Source: Margaritifera margaritifera (Eukaryota; Mollusca; Bivalvia; Unionida; Margaritiferidae). From it: a DNA stretch of 64,000 bases. How positions within the stretch are numbered: position 1 is the stretch's first letter; each line of letters opens with the position of its first letter. Made by a program: the position numbers and the translations under genes. Location of the stretch: positions 2,735,001 to 2,799,000 of the forward strand of contig JAQPZY010001536.1 of assembly GCA_029931535.1 (NCBI GenBank), in the 5' to 3' direction. The notes below the pieces were generated by a model. It was not told the DNA's origin. It was given only the letters and a program-made list of their open reading frames with translations, and made no database searches. Below, piece after piece: positions 52,862 through 64,000 of the stretch.

Positions 52862-55070
52862 TCATATTGAAATGGTGGTCAGTAAAGATATGACGGCATT
52901 TCTATCATTAAAAGCTTTATAAATGTAAGTGGCTAAATTATTCAAAATTCTAGTATTCTGGATATTCAAAAGTTCTATAAATTTAAACATATTTGGTGCT
53001 ATTCTGAAATATTTCTCTATATATTTGGCTCTTAAATCTTTATACAATAGTCATTCAAGGACAAAATTATATTCATCTTCAATGAGGTTACAAATAGAAC
53101 AAAGTCTATCATAAATTGGTTTATATGGTCTCGCCCATCTACCAGCTTCAACTTCGAGTCTGCGAGAGGATACTCTTAATTTAGCAATTGCATTTCTATA
53201 TTTCAAAGAATAGATGCTGTCATGGTAAAGTTTTGATCCGAAATTTGCAATATTTACATAAAATAATGCTCGACTACTGTTCTTAGGACGATCCATCCTA
53301 TTTTGGATAAAATTATCAGATAGCCTTAATTTAAATGACTTTAAAAATATGTCAGTGTTAGCGACCCCTTGATGAACCCAAACTTCATAGAATCCTAATC
53401 TTGACAATAAATCTTTAACTAAATATGCCCAATTTAATTTATTGGGTACAGCTTCTAAATTGTTCAACATTTTTTCATATATATATTTTATATAGTTGTC
53501 TTCCTTTGCCTCTAAAATCTTAAACCAATACTTCACAATGTAATAAAATCTATTGACTATCATTGTCGTACGCCCTAACTCCCCATAAACAAAATCATTT
53601 TGTGTCGTCTTTTTCACTCCTAATATCTTTTTGCAAAAATGTAAATGCACTCTTTCAATGCATTTAGTAGGAATAAATCCCCAAACTTGGCAACAATAAT
53701 TTCAGATAGGTTTTATCAGTCTTAAAAAAGATTCATGACATGGCTTGTTTTTAAGGACGTAAATTTATAATTGTATTTTTCAAGTAAAAATATCGCTCTT
53801 TTGGCTTGCCCTGACAATGTTGTCTGTGCTTCAGTAAAGGTACCACCAGACGTCATAACAAGTCCGAGATATGTAAACTTATTTAAAATTTCCAGTTTTT
53901 CATTACAGTAAGTGAATTCCATATTTCTAGGTAAAGTACCACCTTTTCTAAAATCATAACTTTTGCTTTTGAGGTGTTAACCACAAGTTTCTACAGTAAT
54001 CTTTCAAATAATTTAACCCGGATTGAAGACCTTCGGGCGAACCTGAAAAGATGGAAATGTCATCTACGTATAAAAGAATAAAAAGATGTAACATGCCAAT
54101 ATCTATACCTTCAATACCATGCATGGCAAACTCTTCCTCTAAATCATTTACAAATATTGAAAAAAGAAATGGTGATAAACATTCACCTTGCCAGACACCA
54201 AGAATACAAGAGAATTTATCACTTAACTTATCATATTTAACTCTTGACTTCACATTGCTGTACATTGATTTGATTATATCTATAATATTTCCATTTAAAA
54301 CAAGCTTTATTAATTTATACCATACGTTATCTCTTACTATATAACCAAACGCTTTGGTGAAATCAATAAAGCACAAAGTATTTTGTTTTACCTTGATTAA
54401 TGATATGTGAGATAACTCCATGTAAAATAAAAATATTGTCAACCGTACTTATGTTTTTTTCTAAATCCTGCCTGTGCTTCAATAAAGACAATATTGTTTT
54501 CTGCCCAGCCACTAAGTCTATTATTAATTATACGTGTGAATAATTTACCTGTGCAACTAAGAAGCGTTATACCTCTATAATTATTAACATCATCTAAATT
54601 GCCTTTTTTATGCAATGGTATAACTAGACCTTCGAACCACATTTCTGGAAAGTGACCGCTTTTAAATACAGCATTAAATAAATTACAAAATATATATCAT
54701 TAACATGGTAAAGAAACTCATTGATAATCATATCTGGACCAGCACTGCTGCCTAATTATATTTGATGTAAAGCCTTTTCTATCTCTAGAAGAGAAATATC
54801 TTTATTTAGTTCATTAAACATGACATTAAAATCTCCTTTTACATATCTTTCATTAAAGTGTAAAACATCCTTATCTGGTATAAACAAGTGATCATTAGAA
54901 TTGTTTACAGCTTTAAAATATGTTTTTCTAAAGTATCCATTGTAATATTTGAGGTGTTAGGAATCACAGCATCTTTTAACAGTTTCCAGTATAACTTTGC
55001 ATTATTAATTTTTGCTTTTTCAAATTCTAATGTTTGAAGTTCATCATATTCATGCCTATATTTTCGTAGT
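52862..55070 (-). pseudogene. Non-LTR retrotransposon (LINE), ORF2 reverse transcriptase and C-terminus, broken
   Basis: Minus-strand pieces in order: a spacer with 'KAKINNAKLYWKLLKDA' (about 55020-54970); RT start 'GLVIPLHKKGNLDDVNNYRG' with 'ITLLSCTGKLFTRIINNRL' (54642-54439); RT core with 'LCFIDFTKAFGYI', 'GVWQGECLSPFLFSIFVNDL' and the catalytic 'YVDD' (54442-53954); 'NKFTYLGLVMTSGGTF' (53922-53722); and the C-terminal 'HLHFCKKILGVKKTTQND' block ending with a Cys-rich 'RLCSICNLIEDEYNFVLE' (53650-53051). A further tail runs to 52862. It belongs to the 'HKKGD..NYRGI' class of LINEs (Jockey/CR1-like side), different from the Tx1 type at 2.6-9 kb. Frameshifts at each piece boundary; no endonuclease is seen, so it is also 5' truncated. 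Confidence 0.85.
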
Positions 55071-55251
55071 ATGTGTTCTTATTGTCATCCTTTTTGGTTA
55101 CAATGGACATCAGAAGCCATCACTCAGAGCACCTCGGATATTTCTGCCAGACACATATATGCCTCAAATGTATGTCGGCGTAGTAATATGCAGAAAAAAA
55201 CATAAATTTTGTTCGCCCGAAATTCCTCCGCAAAAATAGTAACCACAATCT

Positions 55252-55390
55252 ATTCGGACCACTTAGGCTATTTCTACGATTGGATTGACCGTAGGATTGA
55301 CTGATAAGTTGCGAATGAAAAAAATATCTAAATGCATTCGCAACTTCTTGGTCAATCCTTTTTTTCGTAAATAGTCGAGGTGGTCCGAAT
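55252..55390. mobile_element. Foldback (hairpin) element, about 139 bp
   Basis: Arms beginning 'attcggaccac' and ending 'gtggtccgaat' pair imperfectly over about 60 bp each, including 'aggattgac...aagttgcgaatg' against its complement. A hairpin MITE or foldback relic. Confidence 0.65.
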
Positions 55391-56893
55391 GGCAGTTATC
55401 GGCTTACACATGCTATTTTTATAGTAAATTGTTTAGGATAACTTTTGCGGACAAAATCCAATCATGTGTAGTTTGTTTGTCATGCGAAACCTGGCCATAG
55501 CTAACCGTATATGGACTTAATCAATTCATATGACGTCAGCTAATGTGTTATTAGCTGTGAATTATTTTTCACGAATCCACAGTCCTGGCTTTTGCCGTTG
55601 CTCACACAACCATCGACATGCATCACTGGAATTGCACATGCATCCCCTACAGCAGTAAAGACCTTAACATTAAATCATTTTCGTTCAATACAAAAGGACG
55701 CTCGAATGGAGGAGTTGATTTGAGAAATTAGGTTGTAAATTTATGAATACTGGGTTAAGAGTTTTGAAAAGCAACAAAAACGACCCAAACAATATATTTG
55801 AAATGAAATACTACTTAGCCTTTATGCTAAGATATAATTTATTTCCATATTATTTGTATATAAAGCTTTTTTAAACGCCAACCATGCACATTTGGATGTT
55901 TTGTTTAATCGCCCTATAGCACAAATACTTGTTATTTGGAAGAAATTTTATGGAAGAAAGGATCTGCTGAATTTTAACAAGGCCCATATATTGTGAAGAC
56001 TAAGACAATTTTGACAAATAGCATTCTCGTATTGTAAGTTAAAATTATTTTCAACACTTACCTGTACTTCTTTCCTGCTTTGGGAACTTCTCTTAATGTA
56101 ACCTTAAGTGGCTGAAGTGTATGCTACATTATAGCACATTTCCACGTTATTTTATCTAAGTGCCACTATTAGTGCATGAGGACTTACGACAATCCTTGTC
56201 ACCAATGCAAATATAAGTAAAAAAAGATATCAGTTGTCTTACCATTGTTGCATGCTAAAATTATACCAAGAAACAATTTAAAACAAACGGAAATCTTTAT
56301 GAGTGCTTATGACCTTTAATTTTCTACAATAACTATGGAACTTACTGCATATAAGGGGATGATGTGCATTTTGCTTATTTGTATGATAATTTAGATACTT
56401 ATATTTGGACAGTAAATTTGATGCTAATTAAGCTATTTGTCACTAATTAGGTAATAAAGGAATCAAAAGATATGAATTTCTTTATGACAGAACACCACTT
56501 TAAGAATGTGCTTAAATATATTAGAAAGATAACCATTATATTAAGAAAGAAAGATTTACTATTGACCTTTCTTCCTGTGTAATTGTTTAAGGTCCTTTAA
56601 GGGGAGTTTCGGTATTCAATTATTTAGGGTCCTTTAAGTGGAGTTTCGGTATTAAATTATTTAATGTCCTTTATGGGGTCTTTACGTATATAATTATTTA
56701 AGTGGCTTTAAGGGGAGAGTATGTATATACTTATTTAAGGTACTTTAACTGTAGTTTAGGTATTTCATTATTTAAGTTCATTTGTGAACTTCTAGGCATG
56801 ATCTTTGTACCATGCAGAGGTCCGGCATCCTTGTTGATATATGTGTAATAATAAATTCCATTTAATCAAAAACGAGTATGTGTATAAAACAGT

Positions 56894-56940
<47 letters not shown>

Positions 56941-59347
56941 TTTATTTTTTGGGAGGGGGTATATTTAATAAAGCACTATTTTGGTATCAGTGACGTAGAA
57001 ACACATAGTAAGTGATATCTGGAATTCGAGAATACCATTCAATAACTATCACTGCTACTGATATTCAGGTATGGATCACCCAAAGCAATTAATCATTATC
57101 AGATTTCAAAATATCACCTAAGATCATGAAACACGTTTGTTGCCGAATCAATAGCAGCTTGGTGTCAAAATCATTTTTTAAAATCTGTTTTCTTCGGTTT
57201 TTTTTATTCTTTTCTATCTTTCAAATTTTTACTCTCTAACTTTATGTTTCTTATTAGTGATCAAATCATTTAAAGACATATGATAATTAAACTGATCAGT
57301 AAAAGTCAAGATCATTGCATACCTATTCTTTGTTACCATCATCCTCCCCTCTGCTGGTATTCAGTTTTGATTACTTGGACTACCAACGAATGTGTCTATA
57401 TTCCGTACTGTATGAGTGGATGACCTAAAATCTAATAAAAAAAAGATAGTCTTCAAAAACCTAATTCAATATCATCATAAATATTTGCCTTCCTTAATGC
57501 TGCGGAATTCAATTATTGCATGACAAATACAGCATAGCTCCTTTAATGTATTCAGCCATTTTAATCAATTATTTATCCATACAAATTGATAATGATAGAG
57601 GCAAAATCAATGTATCTTGGCATGATAAATTCATAGGGCGAATCTGATAAAAAGCAAACTCGTATTTATGTATAAGCATTAATCACACAGATCTTATAGC
57701 TGTATGCAGTGTATCAATAGGGTTGCTATGGTGACCCCATATTTCGAGAGACAAAGAAAAATAAAAAAAACGCACAAAACCAATCAGTACGTGTTCAGAA
57801 CATATAAGTTTTGTATGCGCTACGAAGAAGAAGATTATACTCAGGCAATGTTAAGGAGTATAAAATGAAACTTGCAATTACCACCGGCAGCAGAGAATAC
57901 GATCTTTGTAATTCATTCAGTATTTTTTATTTAGTAACTTTTTTAACAGGATTTAATGCAGTTTTTTTATAAGAAGGCAAATAAAAAGTAATATTTTATT
58001 GATTCTTTACAAGCTGATTTGCCTTTCAGTTAAAACTGATATCGGAGACATTGAAGAGCTATGACAATGACATGTTATTGTTAGATTTCGATATATAAAT
58101 ATTGTCTATTTTACGCTCAAAATGAAGACCGCAGACATGTTAGTCAATCTTAACTAGACCTAGTATTTTCCCAGTCACACAAAAGTAACCAGGGCTAAAT
58201 AGAATAATGTCAAAAGCAGTTGAGTACCTTTGCGGGATTATCTGCACACATATTCAGTAAGAGAAAATTCTCTAGCGAGTTCATGCATACAAAAATAAAA
58301 TTGAAAATGTTTCGGCTAAGAACAAGTCATCTCAGTTGAGTCGCCCGTCATGAAGAATATGATGGCGTGTGATGTGTACATGACGTCATAAAACGTACAT
58401 GTATATGCAATGGCGACTATTATAGTATTTCTACTGCGTTCTTCCAACAATTGGCTGAACGGCCAGAGCGTGTTCCGTTTTATATTTCCCTGCATCAAAT
58501 GATAATTCTTACATGACCAAACTGGCTACAGCTAGTTTGACTCGTGCTCATCTGTGACGTCAGTTCTACTCAAACATCATAACCGCATATGACAATTGAG
58601 TACAGATGTTGCTTTTGTTCTTATAATTTGTGTTAGGTACATGGTTAATAACTCCAAGTTTTTAATTTACCATGTAAGAATAAAGATCATACATATTTTG
58701 TACATATTGCACATTTTGCGCATATTGTACATCTAATACATATTTTGCAACGTGACATATTTGTCGGTATCCTCAGGTAAGAGTTTTTACCCTTAAAATA
58801 TATTCTTCCTTCGTGATCCGGCCAGCGTTCCAACGTTGCAAAATATGTATGATTCTAATATTTTAAGACATTGACTATTCTCCAAAAAGTTAATAATTGA
58901 CATTATATTTATCAGCAAGTAGACTTGTAATTGATATGTATATTCAAAATTGTCCACATTGCGCCAGGCTTGTATGTTCATTTGGATTACATTTTCAATG
59001 TGCAAGGAAGGCTTGATATGTGAAAATGCTATTTGAAACGAACGAATTATAGATGATAATCCTTAGTAAGTGAAACTGAAAGAAAACCCAAACATTATAA
59101 AGAAGATTATAATCTACCAAATAAGATTAGTAAAATGGTACAAAACCATGCCTGATATATATAAAGTAAGAAGAACAGCAAATATGCATGAAGAGATGCT
59201 TACAATTATATTTATTATTTTTTTCGATAATTGGGATTCGTGACATATTATTTCTGGTTAGAAATAATAAATAGTATTTAATAAACTTTTTATCACCTTG
59301 GTTACTTTAAACCGAAAAAGTTGCAATAGACTTTATATCTGTGTTAT
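55391..59347. other. Intergenic; 37-bp degenerate tandem repeat and (TA)n
   Basis: No gene recognised. About 56583-56775 holds about five degenerate units of 37-40 bp ('ttatttaaggtcctttaagg' plus 'ggagtttcggtatt'). A (TA)n tract is at 56897-56936. At 58680-58750 there are repeated 'acatattttg' motifs. Confidence 0.5.
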
Positions 59348-59355
59348 AAAGTACT

Positions 59356-59548
59356 TAAGGCCGGATTAAAGACGGAACAAATGAAGCAGTTGCTCCATGG
59401 CCTTCTCCCGGCGGGGGCCCTCGCAAAGCAGAGAAATGGTATTTTTTTTTAAATTGTAATTTTTTAAATTTTATTTTCAGGGAGGCGGAGGAGGGGGGGC
59501 GCTTTTTGAAATTGCCTCAGGGTCTGCTATCCCCTTAATCCGGCCTTA
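59356..59548. mobile_element. 193-bp hAT-type MITE with perfect ends and 8-bp duplication
   Basis: Perfect 14-bp inverted ends 'taaggccggattaa' / 'ttaatccggcctta' and a perfect 8-bp duplication 'aaagtact' (59348-59355, 59549-59556). GC-rich interior, no coding capacity. The relic at about 26985-27066 shares the end sequence. Confidence 0.88.
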
Positions 59549-59556
59549 AAAGTACT

Positions 59557-60675
59557 CTGTGCATGCCCCTGCTGCCAGCTGATTATTGCAGATCTCAGAC
59601 AAACAGCAACAGAGAAGAAGTGAAAAATCGCAACTCGTTTAAAGATCGAAAACGTTATGCTTTTGATACCGGTATATCTTATAAAACATTGATAGAGACT
59701 ATCCCTTTAGAATGAAAACTGTAAACAGAGTAACCAATAAATTTCCATCATGATAATTGCAGTAAGAAGTACCTTGTAACTACAACCTTCAGCAATTTCA
59801 AACTTGCTTGTACATAAGTATCTATGGTTATTAATTTGTTACCGGTATGTTTGGTGTATGTTTCAGTTTTTTAACTATTTCAATGCAATCCACAAAGTAT
59901 TATTTACAGTTTTATATATGTATCTGGCACTATATAAATAATTATCATTAGCGTTTACATCTTAGTAAAAGATCATTATTGGGTATCAACAATACTGAAA
60001 GATAATCACTCACATACAACCTTACTTGTTTCTTCAAACAATAACAATAGTCAAAGGTCACGTTAATTGTGATAACAATGAAAATCTAATAGTAAATTCG
60101 TAACTCTTGATGTTCCGTCACGCATTGCAAACAGAAACTAAACAAATATCATAAAAATGTTCATATTCATGAGGATTTTAAGAAATATAATTTTAATGGA
60201 TCTGCTTGAGTATTTAAAAATATAATTCTGATGCATTCGTTGTACTTTCGACTTTAACTGAAAACATTAGTTTTCTTTGAAATAAGGAGTTAGTATTATT
60301 ATGGTTTCAACCCAAAGTCTTCATTTACATTTTATTGAATCAGATTGATAATGATAATTACAATAATAATCTCTGTATAAATTAAATTAAGCTTTAAATG
60401 ACAATACTTTAACCTGTATTGATAGAAGTATCGTAAGCACATCTTTATGTAACTTGATTTCTACCCATATTTCCTTTTTATTAGATTGTTGAAATATTGT
60501 AAATCAGGTTGCAAATTGAGTTTGTAACGATGTATTTTGAAATGTGGCCTGAAAAACTGAAATAAATCTTCACGATGCACACAAAAAGGGATACATGAGT
60601 ATAAATTGAGCTGCATACAAATGTCCCTGGGATAATCGCAGAAACTATACTGCAGTATTTTTTTCTTTCTTTTCT
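59557..60675. other. Intergenic, no gene seen
   Basis: AT-rich, no coherent frame or repeat. Confidence 0.5.
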
Positions 60676-60868
60676 TTATTTTGTTTTCTTAATTATGCCT
60701 CGTGTCGAAGAGGCCGTTGCTTGCGCTAATAAACGGACAAGTAAATCTTCATCATCAGTCTTTGTTTTCGGATCAAGGGGCGGGGGATAATCCGATGTAT
60801 ACTGTGTGTATACATTATATAACGGTGTCACTGAAACTGACCAGTGGGGCTTTAAATCGCTGTTTAAG
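60676..60868 (-). other. Candidate host terminal exon (weak)
   Basis: On the minus strand 'cacctatgtctag' near 60880 is a plausible splice acceptor. An open stretch of about 61 codons follows, with unusually balanced coding composition ('LNSDLKPHWSVSVTPLYNVY' ... 'LDPKTKTDDEDLLVRLLAQA'), then a stop at 60676-60678 and 'aataaa' within about 20 nt. No family recognised and no upstream exon identified; it may equally be chance. Confidence 0.3.
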
Positions 60869-60954
60869 AAGTCTAGACATAGGTGGTATGGACATAGTAT
60901 CAAACATTCAGCTACTATGATAAGAAAACTTGCTTTTGTGTGCAGTTGTCTCAA

Positions 60955-62085
60955 ATTTAGCAGTCAGTGTTTCCCGCTGATAATGAGCGATATTATCGTG
61001 TTTTGTGTTGAGTGAAAACTGATGTTACGTTATTTTGACAACTGCTACTAATTTGTACAATATATGACAATATCACTTTCTTTTTCGAAGATCAGAAATA
61101 GTATCTGTCACAGTCTCGTGTTCATCTATCCTACATGGAATGATATACGTCATAGAACCTCACGGTTTTGTTTAACAGAATAACATGTCAAATAAACACA
61201 TCTGTTTTATTTGTCTACAAAACGCACATTATTTTAAACCGGTCAAGGTAAAGAAACTGAAACTTGTTTGCAGATTAAGTGCGAATTGATTACAACAAAT
61301 TACATATCGCAAAGATCACAAGCATTCTTAATCTTACGATCACCAACAATTATACACAAAATGTATTTAATGCTGCGTGAAAAGAACTCTGGGAATATTA
61401 GAATCTTCATTGGAAGTTTCATGTTCTCTAACCATGTGGTCTACGGCATCATAGAGAATTCTTGAACCTTGTGACAAATTGAATTGGTCCAATCGGATTC
61501 CATCGTTTGCCACGTTTAACATGGATTTGACTGTTCTTCCACAACCATGAAGAGGTCACCTTCGTTTCGTAGGCATGTGAGGATAACTATATCTTCATTT
61601 ATAAATAGTAAGACCGCTGTATTGCATCAAATTTCTTAATGAAAACACACAACACGTAATTACCTTTCAGCATCATGATCATCATCATGTATTATTTGAT
61701 TCTCATGACTGGTATATTGTGCTTGAATATAGTTTAATTATATTCAAGTTATGATCTATATTATAGTTTGACAGGCAAATAAATCTGAAACTCTTTCAAA
61801 CAGATGATGATTATTGTCAAGTTCAAGTGGCTTCTTTATTATGTTTTTTTCTTTCCTATAACATTCATGTAACATGCAATAGCCATCAGATTTGGTGCAT
61901 TTATTTCTTTTGACTTTTACATGTATGCCCTTTTATATATTTGTATCAGATGGATTTCATCTTGCTGAAGAAAACAATATGTTGCAGTTCTGTTTCCAGT
62001 AGAATTAGGGCATACTTTTCCATGTTGCATCAGGTGGGCTTGTCCCTTAAAAATGTGTTTCTGTTGTGAACTTTCATACATATGC
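60955..62085. other. Intergenic, no gene seen
   Basis: AT-rich, with short frames only. One inverted 'cttgaatatagtttaattatattcaag' dyad is at about 61722-61748. Confidence 0.45.
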
Positions 62086-62092
62086 CCTTGGA

Positions 62093-62432
62093 CCTGTCCA
62101 CTACTGGTGTATGGATATGAAAACAATAGATCCAGCGTGCATTTTCATATATCTGTCTAATATAGATGTATGCATATGAAAACAATAAATCCAGTGTGCA
62201 TTTTCATATATCTGTCTACTATAGATGTATGTATATGAAAACAATAAATCCAGTGTGCATTTTCATATATCTGTCTACTATAGATGTATGCATATGAAAA
62301 CAATAAATCCAGTGTGCATTTTCAGATATCTGTCAACTATAGATGTATGTATATGAAAACAATAAATCCGTTTGCTTTATCATATATCTGTATACTATAG
62401 ATGTATGCATATGAAAACAATAAATCAAGTGT
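62093..62432. repeat. 59-bp minisatellite, about 5.7 units
   Basis: Units contain 'tatagatgtatgcatatgaa' and 'aacaataaatccagtgtgca', followed by 'ttttcatatatctgtctact'. Unit-to-unit differences are small. The edges are more diverged. Confidence 0.93.
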
Positions 62433-63912
62433 CATACAATTGCCCATTGCACACACACGCACAAACATGCATAAAAACGTTGCGAGACCTGAAACCTTTT
62501 TACCTTACCCTTACTATTATAAGTCTGGCTTGCTGTCACTTGAAACATATACAAAATAGAAAGCGAAAATGACAAGAGACACACGCTTTGTTCTTACATA
62601 CGTGCCCGTCTAGGCTTGATATCTGGTGTAGTTTTTACTCTCAAAAAAGCAATAAATATATGTGTTTGCATTTATCATTACAGTATTGTTTCCTTTCTTG
62701 AATAGTATCACTGGCCATATAAACTACAGAAAAAATAGAATAAACAAAAGAAACTACAAAGACCCGCATACATGCTGAAATATTATATCTGCAGAACTAC
62801 ATTATACCTGAAGAGCTACATAAATATGTTTGCATTTAGTTGTGGAACGGTAATCTGGGCAATTTACACATTTTTGGTAAAAACTATGTAGATCATAAAT
62901 AGAGTAGGGCACAGTGGCAGCTACTTAACATATGCTATACGTTGGCCAAAGCTACCTTTCGACCATTTCTAACTGTAGCAGATTGTTTGGTGGATATTAG
63001 TAATAATTAGAGAGAATGTGATTATCTCATCATTATTCCTCGTTGCTAAGACCAGTTTACATGTGGACCCTATCTATTTTCTTATGCAGCGACCAGATCC
63101 AAATGGAAGACGGGCCGGGGATCCCTTTGCCAACTGACGGCACAATGCTTATTACACGATGTTTGAATGATAGGGTCTCTGACTCATGAAATGGACATTG
63201 TCATTACCATTGGAAAGTGGGAACTTTCTACGGAGACCAGGAACAGTTAGAGAAAACTGCTTACCGATGTCTCGAACCCGACATCAGTGGTATAGATCTT
63301 GATCAGCAGTCTGTTTATGCATATAGGGATCAGACCACCAGTTAGTTTCCCATAGAACTTATAGTTAATATATTAAAAAAATAAAAATTATTTCTGCATT
63401 AGATTCGCATATAAACCACACATGTTTCCATTCATTGAAGTCAGATAATTTTTTCAGCCTTGAAAATAACATAGACTCGTACCAAGAGTTCTTATGTTAT
63501 CAGTAGGAAATTAAATATATGATATTAAAATAAAAGTAAATATTTTGTTGTCAACTATAATACGTAGATTAAAGTTTATGAACTTAATAATGCAAAAAAG
63601 TTAAATTCATTTACTTGCCAATAACTGCATCTCAAAATAATTAGTACTCTATTTAGTATTCCCCATCGCCAGTACTCTGGTACTCTGGTTGTAAAATAAT
63701 TGGTGGTCCAATACATATAATATTAAGCACCAGTGGGGTATATACAGTGGGCCATATATGATGGTACGGTGTTTATGTACATGAAAGTGTTTAATTAGCG
63801 GTAAAAAATAGATTTATTTTATTTTATTCAATTATTCTTATCATACGCAAGATGGATAAATCTTCCCGAGGTATTATATTAAGTTAAATAGCTTAGAACT
63901 GTGTTAACTTGC
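62433..63912. other. Intergenic, no gene seen
   Basis: AT-rich DNA with no gene, RNA or element that I can support. Confidence 0.5.
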
Positions 63913-64000
63913 GTTACAAATTGTAATCACACATACACTGGCATTATTTACAAATTGTAATCACACATACACTGGCATTATTTACAAATTGTAATCACAT
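63913..64000. repeat. 34-bp tandem array running off the window
   Basis: 'acaaattgtaatcacacata' plus 'cactggcattattt' repeats with a 34-bp period, 2.5 copies visible without mismatch, continuing past the window end. Perfect copies suggest a young array or the edge of a larger satellite. Confidence 0.85.

Overview
The window is metazoan DNA: AT-rich and crowded with microsatellites, minisatellites and transposable elements, and without any bacterial-style gene arrangement. The element mix (a Gmr1-type Ty3/gypsy element, Tx1/L1-like and other LINEs, a Polinton/Maverick, hAT-type MITEs, and a tRNA-headed SINE with a conserved 'gcgttaaaccc'-type segment) suggests a lophotrochozoan, most likely a bivalve mollusc. 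That identification is inference. I found no complete host protein-coding gene; three or four short candidate exons or exon-like blocks are listed at low confidence.

Layout. 1-9.2 kb: a 40-bp minisatellite (545-1262), a tRNA-like remnant, microsatellites, and one long broken Tx1/L1-like LINE on the minus strand. The LINE's ORF2 is scattered over 7.7 to 2.6 kb and its ORF1 begins beyond the viral element at 25.96 kb. A second 40-bp tandem array (6400-7032) sits inside the LINE endonuclease codons and appears to have grown out of them.

9170-25413: the most remarkable object here. It is a 16.24-kb virus-like element that is almost one perfect inverted repeat, with two arms of about 7.63 kb around a 977-bp unique spacer. 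It is inserted in the LINE ORF1 and flanked by a GATCC (or GATCCA) target duplication. Each outer end is itself a 142-bp imperfect hairpin. Each arm carries the same seven genes. Five are co-oriented and read toward the outer end: a fibre-like protein with phage-type GDTMTG repeats and a discoidin-like C-terminus, a 65-aa protein, a 612-aa helical protein with an internal duplication, a two-transmembrane protein with a SLATT-like layout, and a 176-aa protein. Two read toward the centre: an A32/FtsK-HerA-type packaging ATPase and a 505-aa coiled-coil protein. Most of these genes have a TATATAAAA box just before the ATG. The spacer has a relic of the ATPase gene and a 243-aa paralogue of the coiled-coil protein's head. 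No DNA polymerase, integrase, protease or capsid protein is recognisable, so the element looks like a satellite of, or a partial genome from, a larger dsDNA virus or Polinton-like system.

26-29.8 kb: MITEs (one with 19-bp perfect inverted ends, one hAT-type with an 8-bp duplication) and a 54-bp in-frame minisatellite. 29852-36498: a young full-length Ty3/gypsy retrotransposon with 752-bp LTRs and an integrase-before-reverse-transcriptase order (Gmr1 type). It carries one frameshift and three in-frame stops. 38.9-40.3 kb: a LINE ORF1 unit ending in poly(A). About 41.17-49.43 kb: a decayed Polinton with terminal inverted repeats, chromodomain integrase, a phospholipase A2-like remnant and protein-primed DNA polymerase B fragments, one interrupted by an hAT-type insertion. 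52.9-55.1 kb: a second LINE type, minus strand. 55-64 kb: intergenic DNA with a foldback element, a clean 193-bp hAT-type MITE, two minisatellites, one possible terminal host exon, and a 34-bp tandem array running off the end.
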